DNA of 64,000 nt from Paenibacillus sp. JJ-223 (lineage in GTDB: Bacteria > Bacillota > Bacilli > Paenibacillales > Paenibacillaceae): assembly GCF_927798175.1 (NCBI RefSeq), contig NZ_CAKMMP010000001.1:62001-126000 (forward strand). Direction: 5' to 3'. Positions 7,961-16,176 of this stretch are shown one piece after another. The translations under genes were made by a program, and so were the position numbers. Within the stretch, counting starts at the first letter, position 1. Every line of letters begins with the position of its first letter. The notes under the pieces were generated by a model. That model saw only the letters and a list, made by a program, of their open reading frames with translations, ran no database searches and had not been told where the DNA came from.

Positions 7961-8950
7961 TTAATGTTTCATGGGCGGACCGCCATGATCGAGGCCATCC
8001 TTGGTCACGCGAAGCACGGCGGAGGCTCCTTTGGAAGCATGGTTGAACTGATGCGTAACGATCGGATAATCGCCTTCTTCCGTGACGGTAAACTCCACTA
8101 CGGCGCCGCCGCTCGCAGGGAGTAGGACGGTCTGCATGCCGTACTGGATATTTTTTGGATTGCCGTCGATGTAGACCCGATCCATGATCGTGCCCACGAT
8201 ATGAAATGAGGATACTTCATTGGGGCCGGCATTGCTAATGTAAATGCGAACGTTGTCCCCTACCTTGGCGAGAAGTGGCGAATTGGTCAAACCGTAATCA
8301 TTGCCATTAAATACGACGTAATCCGGTTGGTCGTTCAGGAACGATTCATAATCGTGTTCCTTGTACCATTCGCTCTGAACGAGCGTAAATTCACGATCGA
8401 TCAAGTTCTCGGAAGGATAACCGTTCTTGGGTTCAACGATAATCATGCCGTACATGCCGTTGGCGATGTGGGCCAGCACAGGTTTGGTGCCGCAATGGTA
8501 CATGAACACGCCAGGGGAAGACGTTGGATATGTAAACGTACCTTGCTCACCGGGCATAACATCGATAAATTTGCTGCTGGGCGAAGCATGCACGGCATGG
8601 AAATCCATGGAGTGCGGCATACTTTCATCCAGGTTCTTCAGCGTGAAAATAAGGGTATCGCCTTCCGTTACGCGAAGAACCGGCCCGGGAGCGGTTCCGT
8701 TAAACGTCCATGCATTGTAAATCGTGCCTTCGGAAATTTCGAGGTCGGTAACTTGGGCGGTCATTTCGATATATACGTTATTGCCGTCCCTGCGGATGAC
8801 CGGGTCTACCGGCGGCTGGCTGACGGATACGGAAGCCGAATCGTTCTTAGGCTCCACATCGACAGTTTCGGCGGAACTGCAATGGGAGAGGGCAGCTGTA
8901 AACACGGTAAAGATCAAGGAAAGCTTGAACCAATTCAACCAAGTGAGCAT
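7961..8950 (-). CDS. nirK: Copper-containing nitrite reductase NirK, exported
   Basis: NirK reduces nitrite to nitric oxide outside the membrane, using a type 1 and a type 2 copper. The 329-residue protein has an N-terminal signal sequence ending near ALSHC; the Cys suggests lipidation, though His before it is unusual for a lipobox. Two cupredoxin domains follow. Copper ligands are visible: PHSMDFHAVH (type 1 His and type 2 His), MYHCGTKPVLAHIANGMYG (type 2 His, type 1 Cys, His, Met) and, in domain 2, SSFHIVGTIMD and VTHQFNHA. The ATG at 8950 has only a weak ribosome site (TAAGG). A Crp/Fnr palindrome lies close upstream. Its product NO would need a nitric oxide reductase, which is not in the window. 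Confidence 0.93.
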   Translation of the reverse strand: MLTWLNWFKLSLIFTVFTAALSHCSSAETVDVEPKNDSASVSVSQPPVDPVIRRDGNNVYIEMTAQVTDLEISEGTIYNAWTFNGTAPGPVLRVTEGDTLIFTLKNLDESMPHSMDFHAVHASPSSKFIDVMPGEQGTFTYPTSSPGVFMYHCGTKPVLAHIANGMYGMIIVEPKNGYPSENLIDREFTLVQSEWYKEHDYESFLNDQPDYVVFNGNDYGLTNSPLLAKVGDNVRIYISNAGPNEVSSFHIVGTIMDRVYIDGNPKNIQYGMQTVLLPASGGAVVEFTVTEEGDYPIVTHQFNHASKGASAVLRVTKDGLDHGGPPMKH

Positions 8951-8969
8951 AGGAACACAACCTTATTTA

Positions 8970-8985
8970 AGTGATCGTTTTCACA
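8970..8985 (-). promoter_or_regulatory. Near-perfect Crp/Fnr box AGTGA-TCGTTT-TCACA upstream of nirK
   Basis: It differs from TGTGA-N6-TCACA by one base. The centre is only 27 bases before the annotated nirK start, closer than usual for class II activation. Either the start lies downstream, the promoter is further up (a TATACT -10 is at 9017-9012 on the minus strand), or the site represses. The 8951-9350 gap also holds a weaker TGTGA-N6-ACACA at 9089-9104 and repeat copy A. Confidence 0.6.
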
Positions 8986-9253
8986 AATCAAGCAGCGAAA
9001 AGACTGCATCAAGTATAGTCTGGCTTCTTTGAACGTACATGAAAGATGTTTTGTTCTATATAAAATACGATACAATGAGAAATTCGGGTGTGACGTGAGA
9101 CACACTTCCCCATCGCGCAGAACTTTTGTGGACCTAGGACGTTGGTCGCGGATCGGAAACAAAGACCTTCGTTTCTTGTGCTGAATGATTGGCTTACTTA
9201 TAATTTGAAGTGATGGTCCGTATTTTCTCCTTTGAACAAGGGATTCGAAAAAA

Positions 9254-9330
9254 TTGGGGGATAACAGCGATCGTAAGAGGGTACTACGCTCGGAGTGGCT
9301 TATTGTGATTGATTAAGGCGGTTTCTATAG
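9254..9330 (+). repeat. Repeat family copy A (right-hand part only)
   Basis: It shares GGGGATAACAGCGATCG, a small hairpin segment, TGTGATTGATT and a GCGGTTTCTATAG end with the complete copy at 55218-55346. The left end expected near 9200 is not recognisable. It lies just upstream of the gene at 9351. It could be part of a small transposon-derived element or a structured leader RNA. Confidence 0.6.
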
Positions 9331-9350
9331 AAAGGGGGACTGAGTCCGAC

Positions 9351-9959
9351 ATGAAACGTTTCGAGGATGAAGGAGCCTACAAATACAGCTTCTATTCCGT
9401 TCTTCGCCGAGGGGAGCCGGTTGACGTTAGATGCCCAATGTGCAGGGGCCATGCTCAAATCGTGGAGAAGAACGGACAATTCGTATGGAGATGCAACCAA
9501 TGTTACGCAGGCGCAAATGAAAAGCCGCTGCACGAATATCGCGCCAAGGGCAACTGCGTACAGTGCGAACGATGGTTTAATGTGCAGTTAACGGATGAGA
9601 AACGCACTCGTCACAAATCCGCTCACATTGATTGCCCGCATTGCGGGGCGACCAACCAATGCGAGCTGCAGCGCAAACCGGCATGCAGAAGTTATTACCC
9701 GGATACCCGGGACGGGCGAGATCCGGTGTTCGGCATGGAACTTTATTTTCTGGATGACGTCAGGGGCAAGCTGGTCTGGGCTCTGAACCGTGCCCATCTG
9801 AATTATTTGATTTCGTATATCTCCGCCGATCTCCGTGTGAGACGGGCAAACGTTCCGCTCAAGACGGCATCGCATACCATTCCGGCGTACATGAAACAGG
9901 CCAAAAACCGTTCAGCCGTCGTTCGCACATTGACCAGACTCCAATACAAGGCAGGATAA
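9351..9959 (+). CDS. Unassigned protein with paired zinc-ribbon motifs
   Basis: I do not recognise a named family. The 202-residue product has CxxC pairs typical of zinc ribbons: CPMC with CNQC (about residues 27-50), CVQC, and CPHC in IDCPHCGATNQC. The C-terminal half (GMELYFLDDVRGKLVWALNRAHLNYLISYI) is helical and basic with no clear motif. ATG at 9351 is preferred over a TTG at 9309 because it follows AAAGGGGG and starts with a soluble helix. The zinc ribbons suggest nucleic acid or protein binding. It opens a run of same-strand genes to 15581 that share an accessory, immunity-like character. Repeat copy A ends 20 bases upstream. Confidence 0.65.
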   Translation: MKRFEDEGAYKYSFYSVLRRGEPVDVRCPMCRGHAQIVEKNGQFVWRCNQCYAGANEKPLHEYRAKGNCVQCERWFNVQLTDEKRTRHKSAHIDCPHCGATNQCELQRKPACRSYYPDTRDGRDPVFGMELYFLDDVRGKLVWALNRAHLNYLISYISADLRVRRANVPLKTASHTIPAYMKQAKNRSAVVRTLTRLQYKAG

Positions 9960-9998
9960 GAGGGCCATCAGGCACCTTTTTTGGGGGAGGGCAGACAT

Positions 9999-10655
9999 AT
10001 GAGAAAAGGCGCAAAATGGTTCATTGTATTGGTGATATTCATTGTTTTGCTTATACCGGCCTATTTCATTGCTCAGACATACGGTATTTTTCAAAAAGAA
10101 AAAGTGTTATCAGATTATGCCCTGGCAGTAGACGTTGACGGCGAATCGTATAATGCTCTGCCGTTGGTGAACGGGTTTGCCGCCATGGACAAACAAGGTC
10201 CTGACCGGCAGCTGTACTACAGGGTGGATATGAGTCATATTCAATATTTGTTCCAACTGGCTTATGGAGAATATGCCATCGAGACGGGAGGAGACAATCC
10301 TTACCTTGCGGGAAGGGTGGATTATGAGAGCTCTCAAACGGACTATGTCCGTTCTGAAAATCAATACAAAAATGCCAATGACTATGATACGGTGTTGAAT
10401 TTTTACGATCGGGACAATAGGCCGATCTATATGTATCGGCAAACGGGAAAAGGAGACGGCGATCTCGTCAAGTCCATCATCCACCAAGGAATGACCCGTA
10501 CCCATAACGGAGGCAGCGAACCTGCGCGTGATCCCTATCTCAACATCACCGCCCTGTTCCGCGATAAACTGGGGATAAACGTAAATCTGGAAGTCGATGA
10601 AGAACAGAAGATCGTAACGATCCACATGAAGCCAATGGAGGAGAATAAACAATGA
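9999..10655 (+). CDS. Unassigned membrane-anchored protein
   Basis: This 218-residue protein has one N-terminal membrane helix (WFIVLVIFIVLLIPAYFIA, residues 6-24) after a basic start, so most of it faces outside. The outer part has no recognised domain. It is rich in Tyr and Asp (YYRVDMSHIQYLFQLAYGEY, YENPYLAG-like turns, DPYLNITALFRDKLGI). ATG at 9999 is chosen because GGGGGAGGG lies just upstream. Its stop overlaps the ATG of the next gene (ATGA), so the pair is translationally coupled and probably acts together. An outer-face protein paired with a cytosolic acidic one recalls toxin-immunity or secretion accessory genes, but nothing proves that. Confidence 0.6.
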   Translation: MRKGAKWFIVLVIFIVLLIPAYFIAQTYGIFQKEKVLSDYALAVDVDGESYNALPLVNGFAAMDKQGPDRQLYYRVDMSHIQYLFQLAYGEYAIETGGDNPYLAGRVDYESSQTDYVRSENQYKNANDYDTVLNFYDRDNRPIYMYRQTGKGDGDLVKSIIHQGMTRTHNGGSEPARDPYLNITALFRDKLGINVNLEVDEEQKIVTIHMKPMEENKQ

Positions 10656-11209
10656 ACAATACAGGCGTACATAAAGGACCTTCCTATTTGGAAGGTTTGG
10701 TCACGGCGGTGTCCGATGAAAATCAACATGAGGTGGAGTGGCGCGGCAAACTGCAGACGGCAGACGGTCATGACAAGTTCCATCTTTTTTATTATGGGGA
10801 CTTGCTGGATGATGAAGTGATCACTTGGGATGGAATGACGCCTTCGATCGTCTATGCAGAGCATACCGTAACCGGAGAACGCTTTCTGTTGATCGATTCG
10901 GCCAAGCATGGGTACGATGCGATGGTATGCGAGACATATCCCGAGGAGGATATTGCCAATCGCCCGCTTCGTCCGTATTTGGACATTGAAGGAGAAGATG
11001 TGTTTGAAGTGCATTTGTCTGCCTTTTACAACGTGCCATGGGATGAAGAGTTCGGGGAAGAGGTTGATGAGGACGGAAGGTTCGAACTGATCACAGGCGA
11101 AAAAGTGGAATTCGAGCAAGTCCAGCGGGACGGGTACGACGCGTTTGCCATTCGGATCGTGAATCGCAAAGGGCTGGCAACCGAAGTGCTGCAGGAAGAA
11201 CTGGCTTAA
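10652..11209 (+). CDS. Unassigned acidic cytosolic protein
   Basis: The 185-residue product has no recognised domain, no signal peptide and no membrane helix. It is strongly acidic (EEFGEEVDEDGRFEL, EEDIANRPLRPYLDIEGEDVFE) with a beta-rich pattern. Its start overlaps the stop of the membrane-anchored gene before it by four bases. Small acidic proteins with this layout are common among immunity proteins of polymorphic toxin loci, which is a weak hint only. Repeat copy C begins five bases after its stop. Confidence 0.6.
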   Translation: MNNTGVHKGPSYLEGLVTAVSDENQHEVEWRGKLQTADGHDKFHLFYYGDLLDDEVITWDGMTPSIVYAEHTVTGERFLLIDSAKHGYDAMVCETYPEEDIANRPLRPYLDIEGEDVFEVHLSAFYNVPWDEEFGEEVDEDGRFELITGEKVEFEQVQRDGYDAFAIRIVNRKGLATEVLQEELA

Positions 11210-11213
11210 CCGC

Positions 11214-11257
11214 CTATATAGGCCGCAAAAAACAAACAGACGCTGCGGTTTCTATAG
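11214..11257. repeat. Repeat family copy C (short, both ends, interior missing)
   Basis: CTATATAGGCCGC at the left and GCGGTTTCTATAG at the right match the ends of copy B at 55218-55346, and the left side also shares AAAAACA and CAxACG. The interior GGGGATAACAG part is absent, as in an internal-deletion derivative. It can fold into one hairpin and could double as a weak terminator for the gene before it. Confidence 0.6.
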
Positions 11258-11307
11258 ATGAAATGTCGACATGTTCATGACGTTAATGATGGGAGGAAGC
11301 CATAAAC

Positions 11308-12066
11308 ATGTATATTGTGACTCGCATGCTCAACCCGGTACCCGCCGAGGAACTGGATTCATTCGAACAACGGCATGCCGTCACGCTGCCTCGTTCATAC
11401 CGCAGCTGGCTGGGCACATATGGCGAAGGGACATACTCGGGATGGATGAACATACAGGGCCCCGATGCCGAGGTATTGAAACCCTTTGCCGAGTATGACT
11501 TTTGGCTGCACGACGAAGAAGCGCCGATCAGCCAGGAGCAGATCGGGGAATGCATAAGCATCGGCAGCTCGGTCGATGGGGATTTTCTGGCGATTCATTC
11601 CGGCGTCGCAGGACTGCTGTGGCTTCCGCGCCACGATGAACGCATCCGTTTGTGGCACGACATGGAAGAGGGATTCGGCGAGCAGCTGAATCGAATCTAC
11701 AGCGACGTGTACTCTGATGCCTCATTGGCCGAACCTCGGTATTTCGAGCCATGGAACGAGCTGCGGCAGCATACGTTTTACCATTATGCTGGAGCGAAGC
11801 AGGGAGGCTTGTCGCTGCAAGAGGTTGCGCAAGTATTCAAGGCCCGTTTTGAATGGGATGCTATACTGGAAAATCAGCATACATGCAAACTGTTTTCGGC
11901 TTCCATGGGTGGATATCTCCGCTTCAATTATGCGTACGGATCGGAGATCGCCTTATTTTATGAGGCGGGGAAAGCAGGCGGGGCGCCTGAGACGGAGATC
12001 GATCGTGTATTGCAGGAACATGACTGCAAGGCTATCAATCCTATGGGAGCGGAGGAATCATATTGA
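11308..12066 (+). CDS. SMI1/KNR4 (SUKH-1) family protein
   Basis: The N-terminal 130 residues show the SUKH fold pattern: PAEELDSFEQRHAVTLPRSYRSWL (split helix and LP-x-x-Y motif), then YGEGTYSGWMNI, IGSSVDGDFLAIH and LWLPRHDE. SUKH proteins are common immunity factors against bacterial polymorphic toxins and contact-dependent toxins. The C-terminal half (after about residue 150) is not recognised. ATG at 11308 follows GGGAGGAAG. The stop overlaps the TTG start of the next gene (TTGA). No toxin gene lies nearby, so its partner, if any, is elsewhere. Confidence 0.72.
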   Translation: MYIVTRMLNPVPAEELDSFEQRHAVTLPRSYRSWLGTYGEGTYSGWMNIQGPDAEVLKPFAEYDFWLHDEEAPISQEQIGECISIGSSVDGDFLAIHSGVAGLLWLPRHDERIRLWHDMEEGFGEQLNRIYSDVYSDASLAEPRYFEPWNELRQHTFYHYAGAKQGGLSLQEVAQVFKARFEWDAILENQHTCKLFSASMGGYLRFNYAYGSEIALFYEAGKAGGAPETEIDRVLQEHDCKAINPMGAEESY

Positions 12067-13364
12067 ATTGGTTGAATGAACGCATTGCTGCGGCATGGCG
12101 AGCGGAAGGCAGGCGGTATGCGGACAATGTGAACGCATTTGTGCGGCGCAGCATGGCCGGCGAGCAGCCGGATGAATCCGAAATTGCGGAAGATCAGCGG
12201 AAACAGTGGGCCAAAGCGGTGTGGGAAATGGTGAAGAAAGCCAATGAAGCCGGTGAAATCAGTCGGCTTCGCGAGGAACTTCCTGCTGCGACTTGGCCGA
12301 TGGCTGAAGCGTTTGACAAGCAAATGCAGCCTATCCGCGCGATCGGATACCTGCACGATGGATCTATTGTGTTCAGCAGCGGTTCGATGGCTCACCAGGG
12401 ACGAGTATATACGGCCAACCGGCAAGGAGAGCTGCGCGGCACAGCATATACATTTGCCGGATGTTCCGCCGATCAGTTAGTATGGGCGCTTGCTTCTGCC
12501 GATGGCATTCATGTCGTGAGCAGGCCGGACGGGGCCTTGGAAGGCGAACGGTTAGCCACCTATCGTTGGGGAGACATTCAGGATCTGATCCATGAAATTC
12601 TGCCGAATACCGAGTCCTTTGCGGACTGCGAGTTCCCGGAGCGGACCTTGGAGCTGCTCGTCCCTCTGGAAGACGGAAAGGTGCTGCTGCTGCAATCCTA
12701 TTATGGCATCTATCTGATCGAACCTAATAAAGTAGAACTGCTTCATCCGGATCCGGAAGATATCGAGGAATATGAACTCGAAGACACGCGTTTGGATATG
12801 GGGCATGCTGCGGTTTCCAGGGACGGCACATGGATTGCCTATGGAAGCCAAGCGAGTGAGCACACGCTGCTCAATCGCCGCCAAGGCCAAAAGTACATGT
12901 TCTATCCCGAATCGAGCTATCCGCACTATGCCGTTTTTTCTGGCGACAACCGCAATGTCTGGTTCAATTCCTGCCATTTCTACAATGGCGTTACGATCCG
13001 AATTCCTTTGGAAGAGGCGGAAGGCAACGAAAAAAGAGAGGATTGGCCTATAGTGGATGAGCATGCGCGCATGTATGCCGCCGTTGAAGTGAAGGAAGGC
13101 ATCGTTGTCGGAGATGCTTACGGTTATCTGCGCTGCATCGATCAGGCGGGACAGGAGCAGTGGCGTTATTATGTCGGCGGCACGATCTTTTCATTGGCGA
13201 CCTCACCCGATCGGTCCGAGCTATTGGTAGGTACCTACAGCGGCATGCTTCATGTGCTGGATCTCGCATCGCCGGTCATGGATGAATACAGCATCGGTAC
13301 GGGGACGCTGCGTGAGCGGGAACGGTTCGTATTGCTGCGCGGCGAGAACCCTGTGCGTTGGTAA
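12063..13364 (+). CDS. Unassigned protein with a predicted beta-propeller (WD40/PQQ-like) domain
   Basis: This 433-residue protein starts with a charged helical region (residues 1-85) and continues as repeated four-strand blades: YLHDGSIVFSSGS, GHAAVSRDGTWIAYGSQ, HYAVFSGDNRNVWFNS, EVKEGIVVGDAYGYLRCID and LATSPDRSELLVGTYSGMLHVLD. The last two resemble PQQ or WD40 blades. No signal peptide is seen, so it is cytosolic. TTG at 12063 overlaps the previous stop and follows GGAGG. Tight coupling to a SUKH gene suggests a joint function, perhaps a scaffold or sensor. No catalytic motif was found. Confidence 0.65.
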   Translation: MNWLNERIAAAWRAEGRRYADNVNAFVRRSMAGEQPDESEIAEDQRKQWAKAVWEMVKKANEAGEISRLREELPAATWPMAEAFDKQMQPIRAIGYLHDGSIVFSSGSMAHQGRVYTANRQGELRGTAYTFAGCSADQLVWALASADGIHVVSRPDGALEGERLATYRWGDIQDLIHEILPNTESFADCEFPERTLELLVPLEDGKVLLLQSYYGIYLIEPNKVELLHPDPEDIEEYELEDTRLDMGHAAVSRDGTWIAYGSQASEHTLLNRRQGQKYMFYPESSYPHYAVFSGDNRNVWFNSCHFYNGVTIRIPLEEAEGNEKREDWPIVDEHARMYAAVEVKEGIVVGDAYGYLRCIDQAGQEQWRYYVGGTIFSLATSPDRSELLVGTYSGMLHVLDLASPVMDEYSIGTGTLRERERFVLLRGENPVRW

Positions 13365-13412
13365 CCGCCTGTTAAACGGGATGAATGTATCACGGAAAGG
13401 GGAGGGATGCCA

Positions 13413-13841
13413 ATGACGCGCGATGAAGCGGTGCTGCTCCTGAAATGCCATGCTTTTGCGTTTGATGACGTTCAGCACCCAAAGATGGAGCATGGTTTTC
13501 TGGGCAGTCTTCGCCCGTTTCGAGGCACCTTATTTGAAGAAAATTTTCATGAACTGATGGAGATTGTGCGGGTCCTGTCTCCGGATTTGTCGCAGTCGGC
13601 CGTTGATCGGGAGATCATGTCCTGCTTGTGGAGCATCGTGCATCTTGGACGGGCTTGGGCGGTAGAACCGGAAGGCATGCTGCGCAGAAACGGATTGATT
13701 TCGCAGAAACAAATCGACCAGATGGATCAATGGCTGGGCATGTTATCCTATGCCATCATGATTCTATTGGAAGATGGCGGTGAAAAAGAAGCTTTTTGGG
13801 AGTATAGGGAATACGTTCGCGAGAATGCCGCGGAGCAATAA
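13413..13841 (+). CDS. Unassigned small helical protein
   Basis: The product is 142 residues, helical and acidic, with no known motif (LLLKCHAFAFDDVQHP at the start, WSIVHLGRAWAVEPEGML and MDQWLGMLSYAIMILLED later). ATG at 13413 is preferred over ATG at 13407 because AAAGGGGAGGG ends six bases before it and would abut the earlier one. It sits 48 bases after the propeller gene and 27 before a SUKH gene, all on the same strand, so it is likely co-transcribed. The size and setting fit an immunity-type protein but do not prove it. Confidence 0.6.
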   Translation: MTRDEAVLLLKCHAFAFDDVQHPKMEHGFLGSLRPFRGTLFEENFHELMEIVRVLSPDLSQSAVDREIMSCLWSIVHLGRAWAVEPEGMLRRNGLISQKQIDQMDQWLGMLSYAIMILLEDGGEKEAFWEYREYVRENAAEQ

Positions 13842-13868
13842 CGTACATGAACGGAAAGGGGAAAGAGG

Positions 13869-14492
13869 ATGAAGCCGGATGAGACGTCGGGATCGATACG
13901 CCATGTCCATACGCTGATGGATGAATTGGAGTTTTTGTTGGAGGAAAAGGTCCAAGAGGCAGAAATTCGGGAGTTGCTTGACCAGTATCGGGATATTGGC
14001 GGGGCTTCAGCGGCAGAGCTAAACGCCTTTGAACAGGAGTTTGGCGTTCGCTTGCCTGCCGATTTCCGTGCGTTTTACGAGCGCAAAAACGGCAGCGGTT
14101 ATGCTCTTCATGTGTTGTATCCCGGCGATGAAGAGGCGGGGGAATGGACGCCGTTTTATTTGATGTCGCTAGAGGAGATGCGGGATGGGATGCGAATGAT
14201 CAGCGGGGAGAACCAGAGGCTGGACGAGTTTTATTCGGCAGAGGAAATCGGTAAACTGGACCCGGAAATCCGGCCTTATCTTTTCCACCAATCACGGGTT
14301 CCGTTTGCGACCATCGCCGGAGGCTCGCTCTATTTGATGTTGGATTTCGATCCGACGGAGCAGGGAACATATGGCCAGGTTATCGTTTATGTGCATGACC
14401 CGGACTTTGTTTATTACGTGGCGCCGACGTTCACGCAGATGCTGGAACAATCGAACAGGAACCTGAGCACGATGGAGGAGATTGATTATTGA
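13869..14492 (+). CDS. SMI1/KNR4 (SUKH) family protein
   Basis: A second SUKH protein in the cluster, 207 residues. Residues 50-180 carry the pattern SAAELNAFEQEFGVRLPADFRAFYERKN split over helix and strand, then YLMSLEEMRDGMRM, VPFATIAGGSLYLMLDFDP and VIVYVHDPDFVYYVA. The first 45 residues are a helical extension. SUKH proteins commonly protect against polymorphic toxins; yeast Smi1/Knr4 is the distant namesake. ATG at 13869 follows AAAGGGGAAAGAGG. It is probably in one transcript with its neighbours on both sides. Confidence 0.75.
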   Translation: MKPDETSGSIRHVHTLMDELEFLLEEKVQEAEIRELLDQYRDIGGASAAELNAFEQEFGVRLPADFRAFYERKNGSGYALHVLYPGDEEAGEWTPFYLMSLEEMRDGMRMISGENQRLDEFYSAEEIGKLDPEIRPYLFHQSRVPFATIAGGSLYLMLDFDPTEQGTYGQVIVYVHDPDFVYYVAPTFTQMLEQSNRNLSTMEEIDY

Positions 14493-14549
14493 TCGGTCCT
14501 CCTGTTGCTGCAAAGAATGCTTGAATTGGACTCGAATAGGAGGTCAACG

Positions 14550-15581
14550 ATGATACCGTTTCATACGGACCCGAGGAATGAAGCTTATGAACAGCTCATT
14601 GATGAGCTGATTAAGCGCACGGATCGCTTTATGCTGGTGGATCGGGGGTACTATGATGATATGCCTTTACGAGTAAGCGAGGTATTGAGCAAACTGGAAC
14701 CGTATCTGATCGAAAAATGTTCGATGGAAGAATTGATGCTCCGCAGCGGGGCCATGTATACCGAGGGAACGTACTACATTTTTCGCTGCACTCCGGAATC
14801 CGGACAGATTCTGAAACAGGAGGCCAGACGTTTCAAAGACTGGTTCTATCCCGATTTGCCGGATGATCTCTGTTTTTTGCAAAAAGACGGGAGTGATTAT
14901 TTCTTCAGCGTCGCACATGAAGACATGTTCGGCATGCGCATCTCCGAAGAAGAAGCGATTCAGCTCATGGAGCGAATTCCCGGGCTCTTCTTTAGGCTCA
15001 AACGGCATGAGGAGCTGGACCGTCTACTTGATGACGCCATTCGAAATCAGACGGATCGTCTGGAGATCAGTTCTATGGGGATCCAAGCTATACCTGACCG
15101 TATCAAGGAATTGAAAGCGTTAAAAAGTCTGGAGATTGTCGAGCGGGATCTGTTCACGCTCCCGAAAGCATTGTTTGAACTTGCTTCATTGGAGGAATTA
15201 AGCATCATGACCGGGGATCTGGAAAGCCTTCCGGCAAACATTCGCAGACTAAAGAAACTGAAGCATCTGACCATATATTGCGGAACTTCATTCATTCAAG
15301 ATTCGGATTGGAAGCCCAAACCGAAGCAGGACATCGCATTGGATCGCATTCCTCCGGAAATTGGCGAGCTCAGCCAGTTGGAAAGCCTTCATATTGCGTA
15401 CACTGCCATTAAGGAACTTCCTCCCGAACTGGAAAAGTTGGCCAAGCTGAAATATTTGAACATCTCCAATAGCCTAATTGAGAGTGTACCTGATGTAATC
15501 GAACGCATGCCTTGGCTGAAGAGCATCCATTTGTCATCCGCCGAATGGAGCTGGAAGAACGTATTGGATACATATTTCTGA
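14550..15581 (+). CDS. Leucine-rich-repeat protein with an unassigned N-terminal domain
   Basis: Of 343 residues, about 1-165 form an unassigned domain (YEQLIDELIKRTDRFMLVDRG, MYTEGTYYIFRCTPESG, HEDMFGMRISEEEA). From about 170 there are leucine-rich repeats of about 23 residues: IPDRIKELKALKSLEIVE, LPKALFELASLEELSIM, LPANIRRLKKLKHLTIY, IPPEIGELSQLESLHIAY, LPPELEKLAKLKYLNIS and VPDVIERMPWLKSIHL. Such repeats form a curved protein-binding surface. ATG at 14550 follows AGGAGG with seven-base spacing; an upstream in-frame start lacks a site. It closes the SUKH-rich cluster. No secretion signal is present. Confidence 0.75.
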   Translation: MIPFHTDPRNEAYEQLIDELIKRTDRFMLVDRGYYDDMPLRVSEVLSKLEPYLIEKCSMEELMLRSGAMYTEGTYYIFRCTPESGQILKQEARRFKDWFYPDLPDDLCFLQKDGSDYFFSVAHEDMFGMRISEEEAIQLMERIPGLFFRLKRHEELDRLLDDAIRNQTDRLEISSMGIQAIPDRIKELKALKSLEIVERDLFTLPKALFELASLEELSIMTGDLESLPANIRRLKKLKHLTIYCGTSFIQDSDWKPKPKQDIALDRIPPEIGELSQLESLHIAYTAIKELPPELEKLAKLKYLNISNSLIESVPDVIERMPWLKSIHLSSAEWSWKNVLDTYF

Positions 15582-15627
15582 TGGATCTATGTCGCAGAAA
15601 CATTTTTTTATCAGAAATCCTGAATCT

Positions 15628-15654
15628 TGTCACAAACCGGTCCCCTCGTTTGTC
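15628..15654 (+). promoter_or_regulatory. Predicted ECF41-type promoter (TGTCACA-N16-TGTC)
   Basis: The -35 TGTCACA (15628-15634) matches the known ECF41 target element exactly, and TGTC 16 bases later differs by one base from the reported CGTC -10. It lies 34 bases before the AhpD-like gene, which is followed by the ECF41 sigma gene, the expected self-regulated arrangement. Confidence 0.65.
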
Positions 15655-15687
15655 TTCAGTATGAAACCATAACTGGAGGCGAACCTA

Positions 15688-16134
15688 ATGAAAATGAGAA
15701 TGAACCACATGAAAGCCAGCCCAAGCACATATAAAGCCATGTCGGCGCTAGAGCAATACGTATCGGGACAGTTCGAAGACAAGGTATTGTATGAGCTGAT
15801 CAAGATCAGAGTGTCCCAAATCAACGGATGCGCATTTTGCCTCGACATGCATGCGAAGGATCTGATGAAACTGGGCGATTATGCCGATCACATTTTGCTG
15901 CTGAGCGTATGGCGGGAGGTTCCGCTGTATACGGATAAAGAGCGTGTGGCGTTGGAGTTGGCCGAGACGGTTACGCTGATTGCGGGGAAAGGCGTGCCTG
16001 ATGCATTGTTTGAGCGTGTGCGCGAACACTTTAGCGAAGCTGAAGTGATGGACCTTGTGATGGCGATCAACACCATCAACAGCTGGAACCGTATTGCCAT
16101 TACGACCGGCATGTTCCCGGGATGTTATAAATAA
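15688..16134 (+). CDS. Carboxymuconolactone decarboxylase / AhpD-like protein (ECF41 partner)
   Basis: This 148-residue protein has the AhpD core with CAFCLDMH (Cys48, Cys51, His55), the thiol pair and histidine used by alkylhydroperoxidase-type members. Members of this family next to ECF41 sigma factors are usual targets of that sigma, so a redox or oxidative-stress role is likely; the substrate is not known. The gene is 42 bases before the sigma factor on the same strand and has a matching promoter upstream. ATG at 15688 follows GGAGGCG. Length is normal for the family. Confidence 0.88.
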   Translation: MKMRMNHMKASPSTYKAMSALEQYVSGQFEDKVLYELIKIRVSQINGCAFCLDMHAKDLMKLGDYADHILLLSVWREVPLYTDKERVALELAETVTLIAGKGVPDALFERVREHFSEAEVMDLVMAINTINSWNRIAITTGMFPGCYK

Positions 16135-16176
16135 GATCTTTCCCATAACCCAACGGTCCAGAGGAGGCCACAGACC

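Noticed and set aside
9254-9330. T-box riboswitch: copies A and B carry GGTAC after an AAGA stretch, like the T-box GGTGGTACCGCG.
   Set aside because: There is no Stem I or specifier loop, the element is only about 130 bases, copies have inverted ends, and downstream genes are not tRNA synthetases or amino-acid genes.
9254-9330. A fragment of 23S rRNA, because GGGGATAACAG occurs in the peptidyl-transferase region.
   Set aside because: The match is limited to about 11 bases; flanking sequence does not continue as rRNA.
12063-13364. A CRISPR-like or tandem DNA repeat within the propeller gene.
   Set aside because: The repeats are at protein level (blades) with no repeated DNA units or spacers.
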